Source: an uncultured Clostridia bacterium
GTDB taxonomy: Bacteria; Bacillota; Clostridia; Lachnospirales; CAG-274
Assembly (NCBI GenBank): GCA_947589405.1
Contig: CANQBT010000018.1
Coordinates: 1-24,325 of the forward strand
Length of the DNA stretch: 24,325 nt
Direction: 5' to 3'
A program made the position numbers and the translations under genes. The notes below the pieces were generated by a model. The model was not told where the DNA came from. It did no database searches and saw only the letters and a program-made list of their open reading frames with translations. Below, in pieces: positions 7,727-15,965 of the stretch. The first letter of the stretch is position 1; each line of letters starts with the position of its first letter.

Positions 7727-7752
7727 TTGACAAAATTAGGGGGGGGTATAAT
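7727..7752 (+). promoter_or_regulatory. Promoter with poly-G spacer, candidate phase-variable switch
   Basis: A perfect TTGACA and a perfect TATAAT are separated by only 14 nt: AAATTA followed by eight G (7739-7746). At 14 nt the spacing is too short for normal sigma-A use; three more G would give the optimal 17. The tract is the only long G run I see in this AT-rich window. Confidence 0.5.
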
Positions 7753-7758
7753 AAAGGG

Positions 7759-7945
7759 TTATATATTATCGTATTTATTTTATCGATATGATAGGGAGAA
7801 TCATATCGTTGTATTTTAAATAACAGATTTTGTTATATTGCGTACAGCGGAAGAAATATATAAGTGAAAAACAATACGGTAAGAATAGGTGATAAAAAAG
7901 AGGATATATATATAAAAACAGGAGACTTTCAGTATCTCCTGTTTT
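7759..7945 (+). ncRNA. Putative terminated non-coding RNA downstream of the poly-G promoter
   Basis: From the predicted start of the poly-G promoter to a strong terminator there are about 187 nt with no convincing open reading frame. Three hairpins can be drawn: 7784-7792 with 7800-7808 (9 bp, loop AGGGAGA), 7820-7825 with 7831-7836 (6 bp), and the terminator 7915-7925 with 7935-7945 (11 bp). The unit lies between the blaI-like gene and the aldo/keto reductase and does not match any RNA family I recognise. An alternative is that the promoter is inactive and the stretch is simply spacer. Confidence 0.35.
7915..7945. terminator. Bidirectional intrinsic terminator
   Basis: An 11-bp perfect stem (AAAACAGGAGA with TCTCCTGTTTT) and 9-nt loop with T tracts on both strands. 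On the minus strand it ends the amidase-DUF445-reductase operon; on the plus strand it would end the putative small RNA. Confidence 0.85.
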
Positions 7946-7970
7946 ATGTATATGGCTGTGTAAAATTTTT

Positions 7971-8999
7971 TTATTGTACTTTTATTTCTCCAGAAAGGAC
8001 CCTTTTGTAATCCTCATAATTTTCTCTGAGCAGCTTTGGCGTATCGAGACCATAGGGACATTTGCTCTTACATTGATTACAATTCACACATTCTTCTATC
8101 TGTTTCATATTATTCTGCCATGCTTCAGAAAGCCAAGCCTTTGAAGGCGCTCTCCTTAGCATAAGCGACATTCTGGCACAGTTATTGATCTGAATACCCA
8201 TAGGGCAGGGCATACAGTATCCGCAGCCCCTACAAAAATCTGAGCTGAACTGCTTTTTATCCGCTTCTATATCCGCATTTATTTCATCATTCATCACAGG
8301 AGTATTTTCCATAAATGAAAGCCATTCATCTAACTCCTTTTCCCTTTGTATGCCCCATATAGGCATTACATTGTCATACTGTCCTATAAAGGCATATGCC
8401 ATACGGGAATTGGTGATAAGCCCTCCGGCAAGAGCCTTCATTGCTATATATCCCATGTTTTTTGCTTTACATTTATCTGCAAGGGCAAGCTCTCTTTGAT
8501 CGGAAAGATAGCTGAATGGAAACTGCAATGTTTCATAAAGTCCTGAATCTATTATTTCCTCAGCAATACCGATCTTATGAGCGGTTATACCGATATGCTT
8601 TATCATTCCCTGACGCTTAAAATCCTCCATAAGTTCATACATGCCTGTACCGTCTCCCGGAGAATAGCAGCGATCTACACAATGGAACTGATATATGTCT
8701 ATGTAGTCTGTTTTAAGAAGCTTGAGAGAGGTTTCCAACTGCCGCTTCATTTCCTCTGTATTTTTTGCCATTGTTTTTGTAGCAATGAAAATATTTTTTC
8801 TTACATCGGATAATGCGTTTCCAAGCTTTTCTTCGCTGTCCGAATATGCTCTTGCCGTATCAAAAAATGTCATACCTCCATCGTATGCTTTTCTAAGTAT
8901 ACCGATGGCTGTATCCATATCTGTTCTCTGTATAGGCAACGCTCCGAAGCCGTTCTGCACAGAAGTGATACCTGTGCTTCCAAGTGTTATTGATTTCAT
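7971..8999 (-). CDS. Aldo/keto reductase with C-terminal two-cluster ferredoxin domain
   Basis: A 342-residue NAD(P)H-type TIM-barrel oxidoreductase. The AKR catalytic tetrad is intact: Asp47, Tyr52, Lys75, His106. The C-terminal 90 residues carry two cysteine clusters, C256-x2-C259-x2-C262-x2-C265-P and C304-x2-C307-x2-C310-x3-C314-P, which should bind two [4Fe-4S] clusters. This architecture is common in anaerobes, and the physiological substrate is usually unknown; the clusters suggest electron exchange with ferredoxin rather than simple NADPH use (inference). AGGGAG overlaps the DUF445 stop and sits 7 nt before the ATG, so it is the last gene of the amidase operon. A second protein of the same architecture is encoded at 17586-18707. 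Confidence 0.9.
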   Translation of the reverse strand: MKSITLGSTGITSVQNGFGALPIQRTDMDTAIGILRKAYDGGMTFFDTARAYSDSEEKLGNALSDVRKNIFIATKTMAKNTEEMKRQLETSLKLLKTDYIDIYQFHCVDRCYSPGDGTGMYELMEDFKRQGMIKHIGITAHKIGIAEEIIDSGLYETLQFPFSYLSDQRELALADKCKAKNMGYIAMKALAGGLITNSRMAYAFIGQYDNVMPIWGIQREKELDEWLSFMENTPVMNDEINADIEADKKQFSSDFCRGCGYCMPCPMGIQINNCARMSLMLRRAPSKAWLSEAWQNNMKQIEECVNCNQCKSKCPYGLDTPKLLRENYEDYKRVLSGEIKVQ

Positions 9000-9011
9000 T
9001 ATTTCACTCCC

Positions 9012-9914
9012 TTATATAAATAGAAAAATAATATTTACAAAGCCCATGAGAAAGCCCAACACAGCGCCCAGATATACGATCGCCTTAAGCTCTTTTCTCA
9101 TTATACCGAATATCATCTGCTCCAGCTCAACAGAATCAAAGGAGTTCACTCTGTCAAAAACTATCTGCTGTATATTTATGACCTCAAGTATCCTGTCTAT
9201 ATTAACGGCAAGAAGGTTTTTGCATGCGTACACGAATTTAGCTGTGATCTCGGGTATTTTTTCCTCGTGCTTTGTAATTATATCACATATTTTAGTGTCC
9301 AGTATCCTGTCCTCAGCCTTTCCCGTTTCTCTATAAATAATATCAGGTGCATTTTCCCTTATAATATCGTTTATGACATTGCTCATGGCGTTTTTGGTAT
9401 TTTCAATAATATCATCATTGAGCAAAAACGACATTATGCCGCCTCCCATTTTTCCTTTTATCATATCTACTCCGCATTGAGAAAGCTTTGCGCCAAGATC
9501 CGCTTCGTCTATTCCTGAAATTATACCTTGCGTAATACTGTCCTGTATCGAATTTTTATAAAACGACATATCTTCATCGGATATATATTCTCCGATAAAT
9601 TCTGCGACAGTTCTTTCATCTCTTCTCATATCCAGGACGGTACGTAGAAGGGAATCATAGACAGAGCGAAGGCTTTCGGTATTGGTAAGAGTATTGATAA
9701 GAGTATCGCTGTTCAGAAGCTGAGTACTTATTACATTGCCTATTGAAGCGGCTATTCTTTCCTTTTGTCTGGGTATAAGACCGGGAGTAAGGGGAATATG
9801 AAAGCTGCCGATGTATAAAGGCTTTCTTGGTCTGAAAAGCATTTTAATCGCAATGTCATTTGTAATATAGCCTATCAAGCCGCCGAGAAGGGGCATGGCT
9901 ATTATTTCTATCAT
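9012..9914 (-). CDS. DUF445 family membrane protein
   Basis: A 300-residue protein with the DUF445 signature at the N-terminus: a membrane segment (MPLLGGLIGYITND), then K-M-L-F-R-P-R-K-P, and PLTPGLIPRQKERIA. A second hydrophobic segment closes the C-terminus (about residues 280-300, GAVLGFLMGFVNIIFLFI), with a long helical, polar region between. B. subtilis YheB is a relative; the family has no established molecular function but is often associated with the envelope. GGAGG is 6 nt upstream, overlapping the end of the amidase gene, and the reductase gene starts 12 nt after its stop, so all three are co-transcribed. Confidence 0.88.
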   Translation of the reverse strand: MIEIIAMPLLGGLIGYITNDIAIKMLFRPRKPLYIGSFHIPLTPGLIPRQKERIAASIGNVISTQLLNSDTLINTLTNTESLRSVYDSLLRTVLDMRRDERTVAEFIGEYISDEDMSFYKNSIQDSITQGIISGIDEADLGAKLSQCGVDMIKGKMGGGIMSFLLNDDIIENTKNAMSNVINDIIRENAPDIIYRETGKAEDRILDTKICDIITKHEEKIPEITAKFVYACKNLLAVNIDRILEVINIQQIVFDRVNSFDSVELEQMIFGIMRKELKAIVYLGAVLGFLMGFVNIIFLFI

Positions 9915-9926
9915 CAGCTTTCCTCC

Positions 9927-11294
9927 TTAAATCCCGCTGAAGTATTTCTCAATTGCCTGACCTATCTTTAATGCCATTTCATTTTGTCCGACTTCACTTA
10001 TAAGATATGAATATTCCTCAGGATTGGACATGTAGCCTGTTTCTATAAGTACTGCCGGACATGATGATACTCTTGTAAGAGCAAGATTGTTCTTTTCATA
10101 TGGAGCATTCATCGCTTCGCTTAATTTTTCTGCAAAGGCGGTGGTTGAATCATATGTATAAAGAGTAAGCGTACCCTTCATTTCGCCAAAATCTTCCCAT
10201 TCATTTCTGGAATTACAATGTATAGATACTGCTGCGTCAGGCATAACTTCGTTGATCTTAGCTGTCCTTGTGCCAAGAGCAACATAAGTATCATCACTTC
10301 TTGTCAGTATTACCTCTGCGCCTTTTGATGTAAGGTAATCCTTGAGCTTATTGGTAATGGAAAGGGTAACTGTCTTTTCGTATACATTTCCAAGACCAAG
10401 CGTGCCTGCGTCCTCTCCTCCGTGTCCTGCGTCAAGCACTATAGTTGCGCCTTTGAGAGAGCCTTTTTCTATTGCTGATTTTTCATTGAGTATTATCCTC
10501 ATAGTGCCGTTTTCAAATATGGGCTTATAGCCTATATATTTTTCCGTCTGAGCGAAATATAACGTATATATGGGATTTCCTTCATTATCATATTCGCATT
10601 TTACATTGCTGAATGTATTGCTGTCAGGATTAGGCAAAGCGCTTCCCTTTGTATCATAGAGTATGACCTTTATTCCATCGGGCATAAGCGAAATCGCATA
10701 TTCTGTAGGTCTGTCCATTGTAAATGCTATCTCGTTATTGTTGAATGAAAGTGCGCTTACGCTGTTTGCACCATAGGTCTTAAGTGTCTTATCAATGGCG
10801 CTCTTGTAGAGATAATTGTTATGTATGGTTTTGTAATACTCGGAATTTTCTCCTATTATCTGCACAAGAGTTCCCTGCACATAAGGCGTTATAAGATCAT
10901 CATTGGCTTCATCGGGTCTTGAGCGTACCGTAGGATTATCCATATTCACCTCGCCTACAAAACTAATGGGCTTGAACACATCTTCACTATTTGAATAAAC
11001 TGCTGATTTTCTTGTTATTGTATATGTCTTTTTTGAAGACGTATTTTCAAATGTGAATACGTTTTTACCCGGTTTAAGCTCTACATAAACGCTAAAAAAT
11101 CCGTCCTTTGTAACATCGGCCTTTTTGCCGTTTATATACAGAGGATAATTGGGATCGCAATAACCTGCAAGGCTGTAATTGGAAGCCGTTGTAGTCAAAC
11201 CGTCCTTTACATAATTCATTTTGATCTCTGCATGAACATTTGAGGCAAGTGCCATAGTGAGCAGAAATGCTGCCAAAGTAACTAATTTTTTCAT
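9927..11294 (-). CDS. Secreted N-acetylmuramoyl-L-alanine amidase (Amidase_3)
   Basis: A 455-residue peptidoglycan amidase that cuts the bond between muramic acid and L-alanine. Order: signal peptide (residues 1-22, MKKLVTLAAF..SNVHA), beta-rich Ig-like N-terminal region, an SH3-like segment (about 130-165, TVRSRPDEA), an AMIN-like beta region, then the zinc amidase domain from about 280. Zinc ligands are His291 (DAGHGG), Glu306 and His359 (SIHCNS); the catalytic Glu is 418 (LIETGYMSN). The start at 11294 has AGGAG upstream; a longer ORF to 11354 runs into the promoter and is rejected. It heads an operon with DUF445 and the Fe-S reductase. Confidence 0.92.
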   Translation of the reverse strand: MKKLVTLAAFLLTMALASNVHAEIKMNYVKDGLTTTASNYSLAGYCDPNYPLYINGKKADVTKDGFFSVYVELKPGKNVFTFENTSSKKTYTITRKSAVYSNSEDVFKPISFVGEVNMDNPTVRSRPDEANDDLITPYVQGTLVQIIGENSEYYKTIHNNYLYKSAIDKTLKTYGANSVSALSFNNNEIAFTMDRPTEYAISLMPDGIKVILYDTKGSALPNPDSNTFSNVKCEYDNEGNPIYTLYFAQTEKYIGYKPIFENGTMRIILNEKSAIEKGSLKGATIVLDAGHGGEDAGTLGLGNVYEKTVTLSITNKLKDYLTSKGAEVILTRSDDTYVALGTRTAKINEVMPDAAVSIHCNSRNEWEDFGEMKGTLTLYTYDSTTAFAEKLSEAMNAPYEKNNLALTRVSSCPAVLIETGYMSNPEEYSYLISEVGQNEMALKIGQAIEKYFSGI

Positions 11295-11325
11295 AATAAC
11301 TCTCCTTTCATATGTATGTAATATA

Positions 11326-11354
11326 ATTTTAAATCTGACGCCGAATAAAGTCAA
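11326..11354 (-). promoter_or_regulatory. Sigma-A promoter of the amidase operon
   Basis: On the minus strand TTGACT, a 17-nt spacer, TAAAAT, directly after the lysA terminator. Confidence 0.75.
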
Positions 11355-11360
11355 TACTTA

Positions 11361-11396
11361 ATTAAAAAAGCAGCGGAAAGTATGTTCCGCTGCTTT
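11361..11396 (-). terminator. Intrinsic terminator after lysA
   Basis: A perfect 12-bp stem (AAAGCAGCGGAA with TTCCGCTGCTTT), 6-nt loop, and a run of six U on the minus strand. It ends 8 nt after the lysA stop codon. Confidence 0.92.
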
Positions 11397-11404
11397 ATGC
11401 TCAA

Positions 11405-12658
11405 TTATAACTCGATAGGTATCATATTTTTAACAAGGTCCTCAAGAGTATCTCTCGTTCTTATAAGTACGACTTCGCCGTTTTCTCTTATAAGCACTTC
11501 GGCAGGACGAAGTCTGTTGTTATAGTTAGAAGACATTACATGGCCATAAGCACCTGCGTCAAGTACGCCTATGGTATCGCCTACATGTACCTCAGGAAGT
11601 ATTCTGTGCTTGGCAATTATATCGCCTGATTCGCATATGTTTCCGACTACAGTTATATCTTCGGTTTTATCGCTGTCGTTATATACCTCTATATCGTGGT
11701 GAGAATCGTACATAATAGGTCTCTGAAGCACATTAAAGCCTATGTCCGTGCCCGCATACTTGTCCTCATGATTGTACTTGACAGCATGTACCGTACCCAA
11801 AAGTACAGAACACTCGGCTGAAATATATCTGCCGGGCTCTACCTTGAATGTTATTTCTTTGCCGTATTCGGCTACAAATTCCTTGAATACTTCATCAAGA
11901 CGCTTTCCTAAGCCCTCAAGGTCAAGTCTTGGCTGGTCGTTCAGCTTTTCGTATGGTATACCAAAGCCGCCGCCAAGATCTATAAATTCCAGATCGTCAA
12001 ATTCCTTTGCAATATGGAGTATGGCTTTTACACCCTCCACATATTTTTCCCCCTCCATAAAGAGTGAACCTATGTGCTGATTTATGCCTATAAGCTTAAG
12101 GTCATATTTTTTAAGTATTGACTTAAATTCGAGAATGTCTTCGGGATTTATGGCAAATTTTGTTTTCTTGCCTGCTGTTACGACCTTTTCGTGATGGCCT
12201 GCGCCTATGCCGCCGTTAAAACGAGCCGCTACCTTTCCGCCGGGATTTATCTGACCGTACTGCTCAAGCTGAGAAAGTGAGTCTACGCTTATTGTAATAT
12301 CGTGGTCTATTGCATACTGCATTTCTTCTTTAGAAACGTTGTTGCTTATATAGAATATCTGTTCAGGCTTGAATCCTGCCTTGAGTTCAGCATATATTTC
12401 ACCGGGACTCATAGCGTCTACATTAAGACCTTCGCTGCGTACTATCTGCAAAAATGCAATGTTGCTGTTGGCTTTTGCAGAATAATTTATGCTGAAATGA
12501 GGATATTTTACCAGATTTTTTATATCACGGCATCTTTCTCTGAGTATTTTTTCATTATATACGTAAAGAGGGCTTCCGAATTTTGCCGTAAGGGCGGAAG
12601 GCTTGTTTCCCATAAAAAAGTTTACTGAATCTGTTACCTTAGTATTTATTTTTCCCAT
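11405..12658 (-). CDS. lysA: Diaminopimelate decarboxylase
   Basis: A 417-residue PLP enzyme (alanine racemase-type TIM barrel, fold type III) that converts meso-diaminopimelate to L-lysine and CO2, the last step of lysine synthesis. The PLP lysine is Lys62 (YSAKANSN), the glycine loop that holds the cofactor phosphate is DLGGGFGIPYE, EPGRYI is the second phosphate and substrate motif, and C342-E-S-G-D with Tyr371 (DAGAYG) supplies the active-site residues from the partner subunit of the dimer. Length is normal for the family. It lies 16 nt after aroC with AAGGAG about 10 nt before the ATG, so aroC and lysA share a transcript. Confidence 0.95.
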   Translation of the reverse strand: MGKINTKVTDSVNFFMGNKPSALTAKFGSPLYVYNEKILRERCRDIKNLVKYPHFSINYSAKANSNIAFLQIVRSEGLNVDAMSPGEIYAELKAGFKPEQIFYISNNVSKEEMQYAIDHDITISVDSLSQLEQYGQINPGGKVAARFNGGIGAGHHEKVVTAGKKTKFAINPEDILEFKSILKKYDLKLIGINQHIGSLFMEGEKYVEGVKAILHIAKEFDDLEFIDLGGGFGIPYEKLNDQPRLDLEGLGKRLDEVFKEFVAEYGKEITFKVEPGRYISAECSVLLGTVHAVKYNHEDKYAGTDIGFNVLQRPIMYDSHHDIEVYNDSDKTEDITVVGNICESGDIIAKHRILPEVHVGDTIGVLDAGAYGHVMSSNYNNRLRPAEVLIRENGEVVLIRTRDTLEDLVKNMIPIEL

Positions 12659-12674
12659 TTTTGTTTATCTCCTT

Positions 12675-13766
12675 TTATGAATAAAATTTTTTAATATTAT
12701 CTATCCTTGCCGACATATTAATAAGCATAAGATCGGCAAGAGTAATTGCCGTCATGGCTTCTACAACTACGACAGCTCTCGGAACCACAATGGGATCATG
12801 TCTTCCGTTTATGATTATCTCTGTACTTTCACCTGTATCGGTAATTGTTTTCTGTATCTGTGAAATAGAAGGGGTAGGCTTGAATGCGGCTCTGAATACA
12901 AGCTCTGACCCATCTGAAAATCCGCCGAGTACTCCGCCTGAATGATTTGAATACTTTCTGACTTTACCGTTTCTCATATAAAAATCATCGTTGTTTACAG
13001 AACCCTTTGAAAGTGCTGCTTTAAAGCCGTCTCCAAATTCAATTCCCTTTACTGCGCCTATGGACGTGATCGCCTTGGCAATGGAAGCGTCCAGCTTGTC
13101 AAATACGGGTTCGCCTATACCTATGGGAAGTCCTTTTGCCCTGCATTCTATAATGCCGCCCAGAGAATCCCTCTCGGACATAGCCTTATCCAGAAGCTTT
13201 GCTGCTTTTTCCGCTGCTGTATTATCAGGCATATAAAGGTTATTTTCTTTACATTGCTCTATATTTATATTCTCTGCCTTTACATCTCCTATTGAAAGAG
13301 TGTAGGCGTTTATTTTTACCCCAAGCTCCTTGAGAAATTTCTTTGCAACGGCGCCTGCTGCAACTCTTGCCGCCGTTTCCCTGCCGGAAGAACGGCCTCC
13401 TCCTCTGTAATCTCTTATTCCGTATTTGTTCTCAAAACCCATATCAGCATGACCCGGTCTGAATATATGCTGTATATTTGAGTAATCTCTCGATCTCTGA
13501 TCCTGATTGTACAGTATAAGAGAAATAGGCGTGCCTGTGGTCTTTCCTTCAAATACGCCTGAGAGGATCTCTATTTTGTCCTCCTCTTTGCGCTGTGTTC
13601 CGTATTTAATAGAGCCCGGCTTTCGTCTGTCCATCTCTTTTTGTATATCTCTTTCCTTAAGAGATATGCCTGCAGGACAGCCGTCTATAACTACGCCTAA
13701 AGCTTTTCCATGAGATTCTCCCCATGTCGTTACTCTGAATATATTGCCGTATATTGAACCTGACAT
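12675..13766 (-). CDS. aroC: Chorismate synthase
   Basis: A 363-residue enzyme that turns 5-enolpyruvylshikimate-3-phosphate into chorismate using reduced FMN, the final shikimate-pathway step. The family signatures are clear: WGESHG with His19 near the N-terminus, RPGHAD at 103-108 with His106, and the phosphate- and flavin-binding RGGGRSSGRET at 121-131. Further conserved blocks are NHSGG and RHDP. GAGGTG precedes the ATG. It is the first gene of the aroC-lysA operon; aroD of the same pathway lies separately at 21182-21958. The candidate promoter is at 13850-13878, overlapping the leader of the divergent potassium transporter operon. Confidence 0.96.
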   Translation of the reverse strand: MSGSIYGNIFRVTTWGESHGKALGVVIDGCPAGISLKERDIQKEMDRRKPGSIKYGTQRKEEDKIEILSGVFEGKTTGTPISLILYNQDQRSRDYSNIQHIFRPGHADMGFENKYGIRDYRGGGRSSGRETAARVAAGAVAKKFLKELGVKINAYTLSIGDVKAENINIEQCKENNLYMPDNTAAEKAAKLLDKAMSERDSLGGIIECRAKGLPIGIGEPVFDKLDASIAKAITSIGAVKGIEFGDGFKAALSKGSVNNDDFYMRNGKVRKYSNHSGGVLGGFSDGSELVFRAAFKPTPSISQIQKTITDTGESTEIIINGRHDPIVVPRAVVVVEAMTAITLADLMLINMSARIDNIKKFYS

Positions 13767-13785
13767 ATTATCACCTCGATTTTAC

Positions 13786-13814
13786 TTGAAAAAGCTGTCA
13801 GTTTTGTGTATACT
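13786..13814 (+). promoter_or_regulatory. Promoter of the Ktr operon
   Basis: TTGAAA, exactly 17 nt, TATACT. Start near 13821, giving a leader of about 77 nt. Confidence 0.6.
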
Positions 13815-13849
13815 TATATATATCTGAAAAATTTTGAATATGATTTCTA

Positions 13850-13878
13850 ATTTTATCATTTTTTTTGGATTTTTACAA
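13850..13878 (-). promoter_or_regulatory. Candidate promoter of aroC-lysA
   Basis: On the minus strand TTGTAA, 17 nt, TAAAAT. It points back across the Ktr promoter, so the two leaders would overlap by about 20 nt. Confidence 0.45.
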
Positions 13879-13897
13879 CATTTTTTTAGGTGATTTT

Positions 13898-15286
13898 ATG
13901 AAAATACTAAATTTTTTAAAAAATTTGAGTCCGCCTAAAATAATAGCAGCAGGTTTTCTGCTTATTATAATAGCGGGTACGATACTTTTGACGCTGCCTG
14001 TTTCTTCTGCCGACGGAAACGGCACCCCTTTTATAGATGCTCTTTTTGTAGCAACATCGGCTACCTGTATCACAGGACTTACTCCTGTCGTTACGGCTGA
14101 GCATTGGTCACTTTTCGGTAAAGTGATAATAATGTGTCTTTTCCAGGTAGGCGGCTTGGGCTTTATGACATTTGTTACCCTGACATTCCTTGTGCTGGGC
14201 AAGAGGATAACCCTTAAAAACAGACTTGTCATAAAGGAATCCTACAACCTATATGAAGGTACGGGAGTGGCTTCATTTATGGTGTCTATGATAAAGTTTA
14301 CTTTTATAGCCGAAGCTATAGGCGCTCTTTTTCTTTCAACACAGTTTATAAGAGAATACGGCTTTGACACAGGGTTATTTTATTCTGTATTTCATTCTAT
14401 ATCTGCCTTCTGTAATGCTGGCTTTGATCTGTTGGGACCTAATTCTCTTGTGGAATATTCGGGAAACTATGTTGTCAATATAACTATAATGCTTCTTATA
14501 ATTACAGGAGGCATTGGCTTCCCTGTTGTTCTGGATATTTACCTTATACTTATAAATAAATTTAAAAAGAAGTTTAGGCTTAAGATATGTATTAAAAATT
14601 TAAGGCTCCATTCCAAAATAGCCTTGAGCTTTACGCTTTTTCTCATTATATTAGGGGCTCTTACCATATTTACAGTAGAATACAGCAATCCCCAGACAAT
14701 AGGTAATATGACGCTTCCTCATAAGATACTTGCCAGCTTCTTTCAGTCTGTGACCTTAAGAACGGCAGGCTACTGCTCCATTCCTCAGAATGGTCTGCGC
14801 TACAGCTCTAAGCTTGCATCAATAATGCTTATGTTTGTCGGCGGTTCTCCTGCTTCTACAGCAGGCGGTGCCAAGACCGTCACGGTTGCGGTTGTGCTCT
14901 TTTCGGTATTAACCATGCTCAAAGGCGATGACGAGGTGGTTATTTTCGGAAGAAGCTTTTCATTCAGGACAATAAGAAAATCCCTTTCCGTTATAATAAT
15001 GATGCTCTTTTTTGAGCTTGTGGCTGTAATGCTGCTTTCTCTTACTGAAAAGAATATACCCTATGCTCATGAAGGAATAGATATTTTCTTCGAGGTATTT
15101 TCGGCTATGGGTACTGTAGGTGTAACTACAGGACTTACGCCTAACCTGTCATTTATGGGAAAGATTATTATAATAATTTGTATGTATATAGGAAAGATAG
15201 GCCCCATTACAATGGCTATGATATTTATGGTAAACCGTAAAAACAGAGAAATAAAATATCCCGAAGGAAATATACTGGTAGGTTAA
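13898..15286 (+). CDS. KtrB/TrkH-family potassium uptake membrane subunit
   Basis: A 462-residue integral membrane protein with the four-fold pore repeat of the KtrB/TrkH/HKT family. The four selectivity loops are visible: SATCITGLTP (Gly60), AFCNAGFDLLG, TLRTAGYCSIP and MGTVGVTTGLTP, each with the filter glycine. It forms a dimer that moves potassium and is gated by the cytoplasmic KtrA ring. The start at 13898 is chosen because AGGTGA lies just upstream; an ORF extension to 13865 lacks a ribosome binding site. The ktrA-like gene starts 13 nt after its stop. Function is confident; KtrB is preferred over TrkH because of the partner size and Firmicute context. Confidence 0.93.
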   Translation: MKILNFLKNLSPPKIIAAGFLLIIIAGTILLTLPVSSADGNGTPFIDALFVATSATCITGLTPVVTAEHWSLFGKVIIMCLFQVGGLGFMTFVTLTFLVLGKRITLKNRLVIKESYNLYEGTGVASFMVSMIKFTFIAEAIGALFLSTQFIREYGFDTGLFYSVFHSISAFCNAGFDLLGPNSLVEYSGNYVVNITIMLLIITGGIGFPVVLDIYLILINKFKKKFRLKICIKNLRLHSKIALSFTLFLIILGALTIFTVEYSNPQTIGNMTLPHKILASFFQSVTLRTAGYCSIPQNGLRYSSKLASIMLMFVGGSPASTAGGAKTVTVAVVLFSVLTMLKGDDEVVIFGRSFSFRTIRKSLSVIIMMLFFELVAVMLLSLTEKNIPYAHEGIDIFFEVFSAMGTVGVTTGLTPNLSFMGKIIIIICMYIGKIGPITMAMIFMVNRKNREIKYPEGNILVG

Positions 15287-15299
15287 AGAGGTGAATAGC

Positions 15300-15965
15300 A
15301 TGAAAAAAAATAATAAACCAAGCAACAAACAATTTGCGGTAATAGGTCTGGGACAGTTTGGACGGTCAATAGCTACAACGCTTATAGACAACGGCTGCGA
15401 GGTCCTTTGCTGCGACAAGAATATGACTCTTGTAAAGGAATTTGACGCTTATGCTACAGATGTTATGCAGCTTGACGTTACAAATGACAACGCTATGCAG
15501 AGCGTAGGCTTTGAAAATTATGACTGTGTTATAATAGCCATAAGCGATAATCTGGAAGCTACCATTATGGCAGCAATGCATGCAATAGAAGCAGGTGTGC
15601 CTATGGTAATAGCTAAGGCTAAAAATAATCATCAGAAAATGGTTTTGGAAAAAATTGGCGTTCATAAGGTAGTAATGCCTGAAATAGACACGGGCACAAA
15701 GCTTGCTATAAATCTCATACACACAAATATTCTGGATTATCTTACATTTTCAGACAAATTTGTAATAGCGCAGATAACGTCAAGGCGTGAGTGGTGGGAC
15801 AAGAATCTTATTGAAAATAATTTCAGAGCTAAATACGGCATAAGTATCATAGCTATAAAGAGGGGCAATGACTATATGGTATCGCCTTCTCCTCAGACGC
15901 TTATTAAAAGAGACGATATACTTACCGTAATTGGTGAAAACAATCAGATAAAGGAACTTGACTGA
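15300..15965 (+). CDS. KtrA/TrkA-family potassium channel regulatory subunit (RCK)
   Basis: A 221-residue cytoplasmic regulator. The N-terminal RCK domain has the Rossmann nucleotide motif G16-L-G-Q-F-G21 and an acidic residue at the end of the second strand (CCDKN), expected to bind ATP/ADP or NAD(H). The C-terminal RCK_C domain covers roughly residues 140-221. It forms an octameric ring under KtrB. The ATG at 15300 is preferred to the in-frame GTG at 15291 because that GTG is part of the GAGGTG ribosome binding site. Its stop overlaps the next start (TGATG), indicating translational coupling to the methyltransferase gene. Confidence 0.93.
   Translation: MKKNNKPSNKQFAVIGLGQFGRSIATTLIDNGCEVLCCDKNMTLVKEFDAYATDVMQLDVTNDNAMQSVGFENYDCVIIAISDNLEATIMAAMHAIEAGVPMVIAKAKNNHQKMVLEKIGVHKVVMPEIDTGTKLAINLIHTNILDYLTFSDKFVIAQITSRREWWDKNLIENNFRAKYGISIIAIKRGNDYMVSPSPQTLIKRDDILTVIGENNQIKELD

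Noticed and set aside
7864..8010. A 48-codon GTG-started ORF inside the putative small RNA unit, with GCGGAAG about 10 nt upstream.
   Set aside because: It runs through the terminator hairpin into the antisense strand of the reductase gene, and the product is not recognisable.
8722..9336. A 204-codon plus-strand ORF.
   Set aside because: It lies antisense across two well-supported genes (Fe-S reductase and DUF445) and shows no family features.
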